Notes under the pieces: generated by a model
The model's input: the letters and a program-made list of their open reading frames with translations, nothing else
What the model was told of the DNA's origin: nothing
The model's database searches: none
Origin: QVMG01 sp032073245
Lineage (GTDB): Bacteria; Bacteroidota; Bacteroidia; Bacteroidales; Tannerellaceae
Length of the DNA: 64,000 nt
Assembly (NCBI GenBank): GCA_032073245.1
Contig: DAMANX010000012.1
Coordinates: 78,320-142,319, forward strand
Reading direction: 5' to 3'
Shown here: one piece after another, positions 17,057-25,965 of the stretch
How positions within the stretch are numbered: the stretch's first letter is position 1
Layout: each line of letters opens with the position of its first letter
Position numbers and translations under genes: made by a program

Positions 17057-18622
17057 ATGAAAAAGTATAATATATATTTCATGGCCTTAATAGCAATGCT
17101 TATGCTGACGCGTTGCGACTCTTTGGACCTGAATTCAGAGAGTATCATTACCGATGCCAACTATTGGAAAACAGCCTCGCATTTCAATGCATTCAATATC
17201 GGATTGCATTCTAAGGTGCGTGAGTCCAGTTATAATTTCTTTCTCTTGGGTGAGCCTCGTGCCAACTTATATTGTGAAGATCCAGCCTTTGGTGGTGAAG
17301 CTTCACAGGGAGTGGAACGATTGCCGTATAATACCTTAAACAGGGAAAATGTGGGAATTTCTAATTTTGCTGCTTTATATGAAAGAATCAATCAGGTAAA
17401 CCTGATGATAAATAAGACTTCTGAAACATCTGTTTTAACGGATGCTGAAAAGAATACATATTTGGGAGAAGCTTACGGTTTACGTGCCTTTATGTATTTC
17501 CATTTGTTACGTTCATGGGGAGATGTTGTGATTCACACAGACGGAACAGACGGATCAACTATCGATATCTTTAATATGGCTAAAGCTGCATCTCCGGCAA
17601 CAGAAGTATTGGCACAAATTAAAGCGGATATTACTGCATCGGAAACTGCATTTGGAAATGATTATTCTTTTAAGCATGGCCGTCATTACTGGTCACTACC
17701 GGCTACGCTTATGCTGAAAGGTGAAGTGTATTTATGGAGTGGAAAGCAAATGGGTGGAGGAACTTCCGACTATCAAACTGCCAAAACAGCATTCCAACAA
17801 GTAAGTAATGCAGACGTGGCTTTGATTGATGATTTTGAATCTGTTTTTGCTTTTAATAATAAGAAAAACAAAGAGATTATCTTTACTTTCCATAGCCAAA
17901 AAGATGAATACACTATGTTGGGTGGGGGTTATGGAAACTTTCTTCCTCAAGATGCGTATATCAACCTGTATTGCGACGAGGAAGGTGTGAACTTTGGAGA
18001 TTATGCACCTGCAGATAAAATGAGAGGACTTGTTCGCTTCCAGATCAATTATGATTTCTATCAGAAAGGTTTCCGTGATGACGACCCTCGTAAACGATCT
18101 ACTCTGAAAGCCGTTTATCAAAAGAATGACGCCGGGGAATTGGTTTATATCGCTCCGTTTGCCAATAAATTCAAAGGAACATTAGTAGAAGGTAGTGCTT
18201 CAGCCAGTTTTTTAGATGATTATCCTGTTTACCGTTATGCTGACTGTTTATTACTGCTTGCAACTGCAAAAGCGTTTCTCGGAGAAGATATTTCAACGGA
18301 AATCAACCAGATACGCGAACGGGCTTATGGTACTGAATATTTCAATGCTAACCGGGATAAACTGGCCTATCCGAATGATACGGATGCTACAATTTACACG
18401 GATAATAAATATGTCGGAAGTGATGCCGATCCATTCGAAGCTATTTTGAAAGAACGTCTGCATGAATTTATGTTCGAAGGAAAACGCTGGTATGATCTAC
18501 GTTTAATGGGTGAGCCTTATATATTCAAATATTCAAAGGCTGAAGCATCCCGCCTGTTATGGCCGATTAATGAAGATGCTCTGACGAATAATCCTGAATT
18601 GAAACAAACACAAGGTTATTAA
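17057..18622 (+). CDS. SusD-family glycan-binding lipoprotein (NanU-like)
   Basis: 521 aa, a surface lipoprotein that caps the SusC barrel and captures ligand. The lipobox LTRC places the lipidated residue at Cys20. The all-helical SusD core is recognisable (AEAYGLRAFMYFHLLRSWGDVV, ADCLLLLATAKAF, and the C-terminal ILKERLHEFMFEGKRWYDLRLMG). It is immediately downstream of the SusC gene and precedes a strong terminator. In characterised nan loci the corresponding protein binds sialic acid with high affinity; that function is inferred here. Confidence 0.92.
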   Translation: MKKYNIYFMALIAMLMLTRCDSLDLNSESIITDANYWKTASHFNAFNIGLHSKVRESSYNFFLLGEPRANLYCEDPAFGGEASQGVERLPYNTLNRENVGISNFAALYERINQVNLMINKTSETSVLTDAEKNTYLGEAYGLRAFMYFHLLRSWGDVVIHTDGTDGSTIDIFNMAKAASPATEVLAQIKADITASETAFGNDYSFKHGRHYWSLPATLMLKGEVYLWSGKQMGGGTSDYQTAKTAFQQVSNADVALIDDFESVFAFNNKKNKEIIFTFHSQKDEYTMLGGGYGNFLPQDAYINLYCDEEGVNFGDYAPADKMRGLVRFQINYDFYQKGFRDDDPRKRSTLKAVYQKNDAGELVYIAPFANKFKGTLVEGSASASFLDDYPVYRYADCLLLLATAKAFLGEDISTEINQIRERAYGTEYFNANRDKLAYPNDTDATIYTDNKYVGSDADPFEAILKERLHEFMFEGKRWYDLRLMGEPYIFKYSKAEASRLLWPINEDALTNNPELKQTQGY

Positions 18623-18647
18623 TAGGTATGAATAATTAGTCTCTTAG

Positions 18648-18680
18648 GTAGCAATATCCTCGCTGGATATTGCTACTTTT
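18648..18680 (+). terminator. Terminator after susD
   Basis: A perfect 12-bp stem, GTAGCAATATCC (18648-18659) and GGATATTGCTAC (18665-18676), with a 5-base loop is followed by TTTT. It ends the nanA-to-susD transcript and implies a separate promoter for the sialidase gene. Confidence 0.88.
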
Positions 18681-18742
18681 GAGAGATTAATGAATTTTGA
18701 CATAAAGAAGCCGAATTTACATTTCCGGTATGAAACCGATAG

Positions 18743-18827
18743 GTTAAAAAGTGTTTCTATATATAGTTCGGTTGCGAACTATACATAAAATAACTTCAAA
18801 GTATATATAGTAATGACAATTTGATAA
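18743..18827 (+). promoter_or_regulatory. Hairpin leader element, copy 2 (upstream of sialidase)
   Basis: Near-identical to 2718-2802. The inverted repeat is perfect here: ATAGTTCG (18763-18770), loop GTTG, CGAACTAT (18775-18782). The loop differs from copy 1 while the stem is kept by a compensating or wobble change, which argues that the structure matters. It ends about 10 bp before the sialidase start. Confidence 0.62.
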
Positions 18828-18836
18828 TATAAGAAT

Positions 18837-20459
18837 ATGAAAAAGACGATCCTGCTTATCGGTATATTGTTTGTGATTCTGCAAGCCATTGCATCTGATA
18901 CTATTCACATACGGGAAACACAAATTCCTATTCTGATTGACCGTAAAGATAATATTCTGTTTAACCTGCGTTTACAGGCAAGCGAGAACCAGACGCTTAA
19001 TGACCTCACTCTTTCTTTCGAAAACAACACAGACTTGAAAGATATAGAATCGGTAAAACTCTATTATAGTGGAACAGAGGCCGTTCAACGCGATGGAATG
19101 GGTTTTTTTGCTCCGGTTTCTTATATTTCACGCGATCATGCCGGCAAAACACGTGAAGCAAACCCCTCTTATTCCATCAAAATAACCGAGCTAAAACCAA
19201 CAACACATGAAATAAAGCTACAAAGCAATAAGAAATTACATCCGGGTATTAATTATTTCTGGATTAGCCTGGAAATGAAACCGGAAACCTCGTTGATAAA
19301 AAAGCTATCAGCTGATTTATCTGCTGTTACAATAGACAACAAACCGGGTATAATAATGAAACATTCTCCCGATGGAATCGAACATCGAATGGGAATAGGT
19401 GTACGCCATGCCGGTGACGACGGGTCAGCTGCTTATCGTATTCCCGGTTTAGTAACTACCAATAAAGGTACACTTTTGGGAGTGTATGATGTAAGATATA
19501 ATAATAGTGCTGATCTACAGGAACATGTAGATATAGGTGTCAGCCGGAGTACGGATGGCGGGCAGACATGGGAACCTATGCGTATTGCTATGACCTTCGG
19601 TGAAGCAGATGGCATGCCTAGAGCACAAAATGGAGTAGGGGATCCGGCTATCCTGGTAGATAAACAAACCGGAACTATCTGGGTGATTGCTGCCTGGACA
19701 CAAGGGATGGGCAACGGCCGTGCATGGTTCAACTCCGGGCAAGGAATGGATCATAAGACAGCACAGTTAATGTTATCACGGAGTGATGATGATGGTAAAA
19801 CATGGTCGGCACCTATCAATATAACAGAACAGGTAAAAGATCCTTCCTGGTATTTCCTTTTACAGGGCCCGGGTATGGGAATCACGATGCAGGATGGAAC
19901 GTTGGTGTTTGCCGCTCAGTTTATCAATGAAGATAAAGATCCATCTGCATGTATTATTTATAGTAAGGATCATGGTAAAACATGGCATTTGCATAATCCG
20001 GCTCGTAACAATACGACAGAAGCTCAGGTTGCTGAAGTAGAACCGGGTGTTCTTATGCTGAATATGCGTGATAACCGCGGAGGAAGCCGTGCTGTATATA
20101 CTACAAAGGATATGGGAAAAACATGGGTGAAACACCCGTCTTCCCGTAAGGTACTTCAGGAACCGGTTTGTATGGCTAGCCTGATCAAATCTGAAGCGAA
20201 AGATAACGTACTAGGAAAAGATATCCTTTTATTTTCTAATCCGAATACTATCAAGGGCCGTCATCATATAACAATAAAAGCTAGTCTGGATGGTGGAATG
20301 ACATATCCCAAGGAATATCAGGTTATGTTGGATGAAGGAGATGGTTGGGGGTATTCTTGCCTGGCCATGATTGATAAGGAAACAGTCGGTATTCTGTATG
20401 AAGGCAGTACCGCACACATGGTTTTCCAAGCAATTAAATTGAAAGATATTATTAAATAG
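18837..20459 (+). CDS. nanH: Exo-alpha-sialidase (GH33)
   Basis: Releases terminal sialic acid from glycoconjugates in the periplasm or at the cell surface. 540 aa. A signal peptide (about residues 1-19) is followed by an N-terminal beta-sandwich domain (about 20-175) typical of Bacteroidetes sialidases, then the six-bladed propeller. The FRIP-type motif is YRIP at residues 200-203, with Arg201 as the first of the arginine triad. Asp boxes are visible: SRSTDGGQTW, SRSDDDGKTW, YSKDHGKTW and TKDMGKTW. The start at 18837 lies just after the conserved leader element. It heads the second set of nan enzymes, running to the mutarotase. Confidence 0.95.
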   Translation: MKKTILLIGILFVILQAIASDTIHIRETQIPILIDRKDNILFNLRLQASENQTLNDLTLSFENNTDLKDIESVKLYYSGTEAVQRDGMGFFAPVSYISRDHAGKTREANPSYSIKITELKPTTHEIKLQSNKKLHPGINYFWISLEMKPETSLIKKLSADLSAVTIDNKPGIIMKHSPDGIEHRMGIGVRHAGDDGSAAYRIPGLVTTNKGTLLGVYDVRYNNSADLQEHVDIGVSRSTDGGQTWEPMRIAMTFGEADGMPRAQNGVGDPAILVDKQTGTIWVIAAWTQGMGNGRAWFNSGQGMDHKTAQLMLSRSDDDGKTWSAPINITEQVKDPSWYFLLQGPGMGITMQDGTLVFAAQFINEDKDPSACIIYSKDHGKTWHLHNPARNNTTEAQVAEVEPGVLMLNMRDNRGGSRAVYTTKDMGKTWVKHPSSRKVLQEPVCMASLIKSEAKDNVLGKDILLFSNPNTIKGRHHITIKASLDGGMTYPKEYQVMLDEGDGWGYSCLAMIDKETVGILYEGSTAHMVFQAIKLKDIIK

Positions 20460-20478
20460 ACAATATAATAGCGACGGT

Positions 20479-20568
20479 GGTAGAGACAAGGCTTGCCTTG
20501 TCTCCATACATCTGAATACTATATAAAAGGCGTCTTTATATCCAGACAAGGCAATCCTTGTCTCTACC
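20479..20568. repeat. REP-like double palindrome, copy 2
   Basis: Arms at 20479-20506 and 20541-20568 carry the same GGTAGAGACAAGG/CCTTGTCTC palindrome as 4239-4325. The right arm has lost the outer G of the core and part of the symmetry. It lies between the sialidase and hexosaminidase genes. Confidence 0.78.
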
Positions 20569-20584
20569 ACAAGTATAAAGTATC

Positions 20585-22591
20585 ATGAAACACTCTTTAG
20601 TAATAATATTCTGGTTTTTACTGATATGTCCCTTTATATCCGGACAACAAAACCTATTGCCTTATCCCCAACAAATCATTTGGACAAATAAAGACTTCCA
20701 CTTAAAAGAAATAACCCTTTCCATCGATAGTAAGCAGGAGTGGATATTGAATGACTGGCTACAAGAAACAAATACAGTAATTCGTCCGAAAAGTAAAAGA
20801 AGTATTGAATTTTCTCTTGTTAAAGAATTAGAAGGAGTTTCTGTAAATGAACAGGAAGCTTACCGGCTTAAAATCACACCTCAGAAAGTACAGATAGAAG
20901 CTATAACTGAACAGGGTTTTTACTGGGCAGTCCAGACGCTTCGCCAGCTTACTTATAAACAAGGCAATACTTATCGGGTAAAAGGGTGTGATATCCTTGA
21001 TTGGCCGGCTTTCCGTGTCCGTGGTTTTATGCATGATGTCGGGCGGGGATATATTACGCTCGAAGAGATTAAACGTGAAATAGTTAAACTCTCCCAATAT
21101 AAAATCAACGTATTCCATTGGCATTTAACAGATAATCAAGCATGGCGTTTGGAGAGCAGTCTTTTCCCAATGCTTAATGACAGTATAAATATGACCCGTT
21201 TACCGGGAAAATATTATACAATGGAAGAAGCACGGGAGCTGATAGCTTTTTGTAAGCAACATAATATGTTGTTAATTCCTGAAATTGAAATGCCCGGACA
21301 TAGTGCTGCTTTTATGCGAACTTTCCGCCATGATATGCAAAGTAAAGAAGGAATGGCTATTCTAAAACTTCTGATGGATGAAGTTTGTGAATTATTTGAG
21401 GAATTACCTTATATTCATATAGGAACGGATGAAGTACCGTTTACAAATAAAGATTTCGTTCCTGAAATGGTGGAGTATATACGATCAAAAGGGAAAAAAG
21501 TAATTTCCTGGAATCCCGGATGGTCGTATAAAGAAGGTGAGATCGATATGCTGCAAATGTGGAGTTATCGTGGGCAACCTCATAAAGGTATTCCGGTAAT
21601 AGATTCCCGTTTACATTACATAAATCATTATGATTCATTCGCGGATATAGTTGCATTATTTAATAGTAACATTGCAGGACAACAACAAGGTAGCCATGAT
21701 TATGCAGGATCGATACTGGCAGTATGGAATGATCGTATGGTTGAAACAGAGCGAAATATCATTTTGGAAAATGCCTTTTATCCGGCAATGCTCACTCTTG
21801 CTGAACGTGCCTGGAGGGGAGGACAAGAAGAATATATTTATACAAAAGGTTCTTTGATCGATTCGAAAGGTTCAGCCGGTTACAAAGCTTTTCAGGAATT
21901 TGAAAATCGCATGTTGTGGCATAAGGAAAATAATTTCCAGGGATATCCTTTTGCCTATGTCTGTCAAACGAATGTGAAATGGAGAATAACGGATGCTTTT
22001 CCAAATCAAGGAGACCTTAAAATGTCGTTTCCACCGGAAGAATCTTTACAAAAAGAATATACTTATAATGGAAAAGGGTATAACTCCAAAGAAGCTATTG
22101 GTGCCGGTATTTATCTCCGTCATGTATGGGGAAATACTGTGCCTTCTTTCTATAAAGATCCCCAGCCAAATCATACAGCTTATGCTTGGACGTGGGTGTA
22201 TTCCCCAATAAAACAGAACGTCGGTTTATGGGCATGTACACAGAATTACGGACGTTCAGAAAAAGATTTGCCACCACCTCAGGGAAAATGGGATTACAAA
22301 GAAAGTAAGCTATGGCTAAATGATACTGAAATAATACCCCCTGTATGGACCGCTACTCATACAGAATTATCAAATGAAATCCCTTTAGGAAACGAAAACT
22401 TTGAAGCGCGCCCACCTATTCCAGTCATTTTAGAAAAAGGATGGAATAAAGTACTTTTGAAGTTACCTGTTGGAGCATTTACCACGCCTGAAGTCCGACT
22501 GGTAAAATGGATGTTTACCTTTGTCTTTGTAACACCTGATGGAGAAAAGGCGGTTGACGGATTAATTTATTCACCCGATAAATTAAAATAG
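20585..22591 (+). CDS. Beta-N-acetylhexosaminidase (GH20), secreted
   Basis: 668 aa. A signal peptide (MKHSLVIIFWFLLICPFISG) is followed by the GH20 N-terminal accessory domain (about residues 25-140) and the catalytic barrel beginning at FRVRGFMHDVGRGYITL. The catalytic Asp-Glu pair is D282-E283 in HIGTDEVPF; the usual motif is HIGGDE, so one Gly is Thr here. FHWHLTDNQAWRLE is the typical barrel strand. A C-terminal beta-rich extension of about 200 residues is of unknown function. It removes terminal GlcNAc or GalNAc and probably acts on glycans uncovered by the sialidase. It ends 2 bp before the esterase start. Confidence 0.9.
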   Translation: MKHSLVIIFWFLLICPFISGQQNLLPYPQQIIWTNKDFHLKEITLSIDSKQEWILNDWLQETNTVIRPKSKRSIEFSLVKELEGVSVNEQEAYRLKITPQKVQIEAITEQGFYWAVQTLRQLTYKQGNTYRVKGCDILDWPAFRVRGFMHDVGRGYITLEEIKREIVKLSQYKINVFHWHLTDNQAWRLESSLFPMLNDSINMTRLPGKYYTMEEARELIAFCKQHNMLLIPEIEMPGHSAAFMRTFRHDMQSKEGMAILKLLMDEVCELFEELPYIHIGTDEVPFTNKDFVPEMVEYIRSKGKKVISWNPGWSYKEGEIDMLQMWSYRGQPHKGIPVIDSRLHYINHYDSFADIVALFNSNIAGQQQGSHDYAGSILAVWNDRMVETERNIILENAFYPAMLTLAERAWRGGQEEYIYTKGSLIDSKGSAGYKAFQEFENRMLWHKENNFQGYPFAYVCQTNVKWRITDAFPNQGDLKMSFPPEESLQKEYTYNGKGYNSKEAIGAGIYLRHVWGNTVPSFYKDPQPNHTAYAWTWVYSPIKQNVGLWACTQNYGRSEKDLPPPQGKWDYKESKLWLNDTEIIPPVWTATHTELSNEIPLGNENFEARPPIPVILEKGWNKVLLKLPVGAFTTPEVRLVKWMFTFVFVTPDGEKAVDGLIYSPDKLK

Positions 22592-22593
22592 CA

Positions 22594-24669
22594 ATGCAAT
22601 ACAAATATCTCTTACTTTTCTTATTATCCGTAAGTATCCATATCCAGGCACAACAAATAAAAGTCGCCTGTATTGGAAATAGCGTAACCTACGGTGCAGG
22701 TATTGAGAACCGTGAGGTGAATAGTTATCCGGCACAGCTTCAAAAAATGTTAGGGGAGAATTATATTGTAAAGAACTTTGGAAAGAGCGGAGCAACTCTT
22801 CTTACAAAAGGACACCGTCCCTATATTGAACAGGAAGAATATAGTGCAGCACTAGATTTTAAAGCTGACCTTGTTATCATTCATTTAGGCCTTAACGATA
22901 CAGATCCCCGCAATTGGCCCAATTACCGGGATGAATTCGTTACGGATTATTTATCTCTTATCGACTCTTTTCGTGAGGTTAATTCTTCCTGCCAAATCTG
23001 GATTTGCCGCATGAGTCCGATCTTTCATCCGCATCCCCGTTTTAAGTCCGGAACTCGGGATTGGTATTGGCAAATACAAAAAGCCATTCAAGATGTTGCG
23101 ATTATATCTGGTACAACCTTAATTGATTTACAGGAAAAATTATATCCCCGGCCTGATTTATTACCCGACGCCTTACATCCTAATGCTATTGGTGCCGGTA
23201 TTATTGCATCAACTGTATATAGCGCTATAACCGGTGAATACGGTGGTTTGCAAATGCCGGCCATCTACTCGGATAATATGATTTTACAACGTGGCCAGCC
23301 AATTACCTTTTCAGGGATAGCGAATGCAGGAGAAGTTATACAAGTGACAATTGGAAATCAAAAGAAACAAACTGTTACTCAGTCTAATGGGAAATGGTCG
23401 ATTGAGTTTGAACCTTTACAAACAGGAAAGCCGTATGTTTTGGAGATATCATCAAGGAATAGAACTCTTCAGTTTAATAATGTACTTGCCGGTGAAGTAT
23501 GGCTTTGCTCGGGACAGTCAAATATGGAATTTGAATTGCATCAAACAGCAGAGATGGAAAGGAAAGAGCAATTAACTTATGCCCAATCTAAACCTGTAAT
23601 TCATTTCTATGATTCTAAGGCAAATTGGCGAACAGATGCGGTGGAATGGAATATTTCTGCTCTTGATTCTTTAAATGATCTGCAGTATTTTAAACCAACT
23701 CAATGGGAGCTTTGTAATGCTGAAACCGCACCGGAAATATCGGCAGTAGCTTTTGCGTTTGCAAGAATGTTGACTGACAGTCTACATGTTCCTGTAGGAC
23801 TTATAATAAATGCAGTTGGCGGATCTCCAACAGAAGCATGGATTGATCGGAAAACCTTAGAATTTGAGTTTCCAGATATCCTTTACAGCTGGACAAAAAA
23901 TGATTTTATACAGCCATGGGTTAGGGAACGAGCTACAAAAAATATAATGAAATCGGCCCATAAAGCACAACGGCATCCTTATGAACCTGCTTATTTATTT
24001 GAATCGGGTATAATGCCCTTGAATCGTTTTCCTATAAAAGGAGTTATCTGGTATCAGGGTGAGTCGAATGCGCATAATATAGAAGCCCATGAAAAGCTGT
24101 TTCCACTGCTTGTGGATAGTTGGCGGAATTATTGGGGAAAAGAAATCCCATTCTATTATGTGCAATTATCAAGTATTAACCGTCCATCCTGGCCGTGGTT
24201 TCGCGATAGCCAAAGACGTATGATGAATTTGATATCTAATACGGGTATGGCAGTAAGTAGTGACCGGGGTGATTCTTTGGATGTACATCCACGTTATAAG
24301 AAAGAGATTGGTGAACGTTTAGCACGTTGGGCATTGTATCAAACATACGATATTGATGTAATACCTTCAGGCCCACTTATTAAATTTGTAGATTTTACTG
24401 GAGATGGCGCTATAATTACTTTTGATTATGGAGATGGCTTGACCACCTCAGACGGAGAATCTTTCCGTACTTTTGAGATAGCTGGCAAAGAAGGATTATA
24501 TCTGCCTGCAAATGTTGAATTGTACAATGGAAAGATAAAAGTCTGGAATGAGAATGTGTCTGACCCACATTGTGTAAGATATGGATGGCAACCTTTTACA
24601 CGGGCTAATCTTATTAATAGTAACGGTTTACCTGCATCTACATTTCTTATCGGAAAAGAAACAGAATAA
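22594..24669 (+). CDS. Two-domain sialate O-acetylesterase
   Basis: Removes O-acetyl groups that block sialidase action. 691 aa with a signal peptide (ending near Ala19) and two esterase units. The N-terminal SGNH hydrolase domain has GNSVT with Ser30 and LPDALHPNAIG supplying Asp/His. The C-terminal sialate O-acetylesterase domain has CSGQSNMEFEL with Ser309, WYQGESNA and LDVHPRYKKE. Both sets of catalytic residues look intact. This fused architecture is known from the Tannerella/Bacteroides NanS/EstA type. Spacing to the hexosaminidase is 2 bp and to the mutarotase 1 bp, so the three form one transcription unit. Confidence 0.9.
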   Translation: MQYKYLLLFLLSVSIHIQAQQIKVACIGNSVTYGAGIENREVNSYPAQLQKMLGENYIVKNFGKSGATLLTKGHRPYIEQEEYSAALDFKADLVIIHLGLNDTDPRNWPNYRDEFVTDYLSLIDSFREVNSSCQIWICRMSPIFHPHPRFKSGTRDWYWQIQKAIQDVAIISGTTLIDLQEKLYPRPDLLPDALHPNAIGAGIIASTVYSAITGEYGGLQMPAIYSDNMILQRGQPITFSGIANAGEVIQVTIGNQKKQTVTQSNGKWSIEFEPLQTGKPYVLEISSRNRTLQFNNVLAGEVWLCSGQSNMEFELHQTAEMERKEQLTYAQSKPVIHFYDSKANWRTDAVEWNISALDSLNDLQYFKPTQWELCNAETAPEISAVAFAFARMLTDSLHVPVGLIINAVGGSPTEAWIDRKTLEFEFPDILYSWTKNDFIQPWVRERATKNIMKSAHKAQRHPYEPAYLFESGIMPLNRFPIKGVIWYQGESNAHNIEAHEKLFPLLVDSWRNYWGKEIPFYYVQLSSINRPSWPWFRDSQRRMMNLISNTGMAVSSDRGDSLDVHPRYKKEIGERLARWALYQTYDIDVIPSGPLIKFVDFTGDGAIITFDYGDGLTTSDGESFRTFEIAGKEGLYLPANVELYNGKIKVWNENVSDPHCVRYGWQPFTRANLINSNGLPASTFLIGKETE

Positions 24670-24670
24670 A

Positions 24671-25891
24671 ATGCATAAAAAGATAATATTTACAGGTTAT
24701 ATCTCTTTGTTGCTGATTATTATAGCAATAATCATCACTTCCTGTTCATTAAATAAAAAAAATAATTCGATGGAATGGATAAAAATGCCTGATTTGCCAG
24801 GGGCTGAGAATACATTATCTTTAGGTGTTTCAGCACCTTTTGTTGGTATTATTAATAAAAAATTAATTGTAGCAGGAGGGTGTAATTTCCCTGATAAACC
24901 TGTTACGGAGGGAGGAACTAAACGTTATTACGATGAAGTGTTTTTATTGGATCTGGCAAATACAGAATCGAAGGAATGGAAGTTAATAGGAAAACTACCT
25001 GCTCCAATGGCTTATGGAGCTGCCGTATCCATTCCGGAAGGTATTGTTTGCATAGGAGGAAATAACGCTGAGAGTTTCTTTAAGGATGTATATCTTCTTT
25101 CGTACAATGATATAAGCGATGAAATGGCTATTTCTTCTTTGCCTTCACTTCCTTATCCAATGGATAATTTTTCTGCGGCAACAGATGGTCACCATATATA
25201 TGTAGCAGGTGGAAACGGGGATGGGCAACCATCCAATAGTTTTTTCAGATTAGATATTAATCAAAAGCAGAAAGGATGGGAAACCTTAATACCTTTTCCG
25301 GGAGCAATGAGGGTGCAACCTGTTTTGATAGCGCAGCAAGGGAAGGATGAGATGATGTTATATTTAGCAGGAGGTTTTCAACCTATTACCGAAAGAAAAG
25401 CTGCTGTTGTTCCGACAGAAGTATTATCTTATAGTCCGTCTAAAGGAGAATGGAAACAAGAATCTACTCTTCCATCTTTTTCAGATGGAACAAACCGAAC
25501 ATTAACAGGTGGTGGAGGAGTAGCTTATCTGGATAATAGTATCTTATTTGCAGGAGGAGTTAACTATGAATGTTTTCTGGCGGCAATCGACCGTCCTCGC
25601 CAAATCGAGCAAGCCCAAAGAGAAGGTAATAATTATCTGGTAGACTCACTCCAAATGGAGGCAAAGGAATATATGCATCACCCGGTGGAATGGTATAATT
25701 TTAATACTACCCTTCTATTATATAATACTCTTACAAAAGAATGGGAAGAGCTAGGAGATTATGAACAATTGGCTCGAGCTGGAGCAGGTATGATTATCCA
25801 TAATAACGAATTGATCATAATTAATGGAGAATTAAAACCCGGAATCAGAACACCGGAAGTGAATGCCTTAAAACTACCTTATAATCTATAA
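24671..25891 (+). CDS. nanM: N-acetylneuraminate mutarotase, Kelch-repeat lipoprotein (NanM-type)
   Basis: Speeds conversion of the alpha anomer released by sialidase to the beta anomer used by NanA. I place the start at ATG 24671, one base after the esterase stop, because this yields a signal with lipobox ITSC (lipidated Cys25). The frame is open further upstream only inside the esterase gene. The 406-aa product has Kelch propeller blades (LIVAGGCNFPDKPV, GIVCIGGNNAESF, IYVAGGNGDG, YLAGGFQPITE, SILFAGGVNYE). It is the last gene of the sialidase-esterase unit; the sulfatase downstream appears to have its own promoter. Confidence 0.88.
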   Translation: MHKKIIFTGYISLLLIIIAIIITSCSLNKKNNSMEWIKMPDLPGAENTLSLGVSAPFVGIINKKLIVAGGCNFPDKPVTEGGTKRYYDEVFLLDLANTESKEWKLIGKLPAPMAYGAAVSIPEGIVCIGGNNAESFFKDVYLLSYNDISDEMAISSLPSLPYPMDNFSAATDGHHIYVAGGNGDGQPSNSFFRLDINQKQKGWETLIPFPGAMRVQPVLIAQQGKDEMMLYLAGGFQPITERKAAVVPTEVLSYSPSKGEWKQESTLPSFSDGTNRTLTGGGGVAYLDNSILFAGGVNYECFLAAIDRPRQIEQAQREGNNYLVDSLQMEAKEYMHHPVEWYNFNTTLLLYNTLTKEWEELGDYEQLARAGAGMIIHNNELIIINGELKPGIRTPEVNALKLPYNL

Positions 25892-25903
25892 AAGGGGGAA
25901 CAA

Positions 25904-25935
25904 GTTGTAGGCTGTTTGATATTTTCTTACATTTG
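25904..25935 (+). promoter_or_regulatory. Predicted promoter of the sulfatase gene
   Basis: GTTG (25904-25907), a 20-bp spacer and TACATTTG (25928-25935) closely fit the Bacteroidetes TTTG / TAnnTTTG promoter. The start codon follows 30 bp later. A promoter here excludes the upstream TTG at 25933 as the sulfatase start. Confidence 0.6.
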
Positions 25936-25965
25936 CTTCATCTATCAATAAGAAGATCTAAGATC

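Noticed and set aside
24581..24670. Longer N-terminus for the mutarotase
   Set aside because: It would lie inside the esterase coding region and spoil the signal peptide and lipobox that follow ATG 24671.
25933..25965. Upstream TTG start for the sulfatase
   Set aside because: It overlaps the predicted -7 element and adds basic residues before a clean lipoprotein signal starting at 25966.
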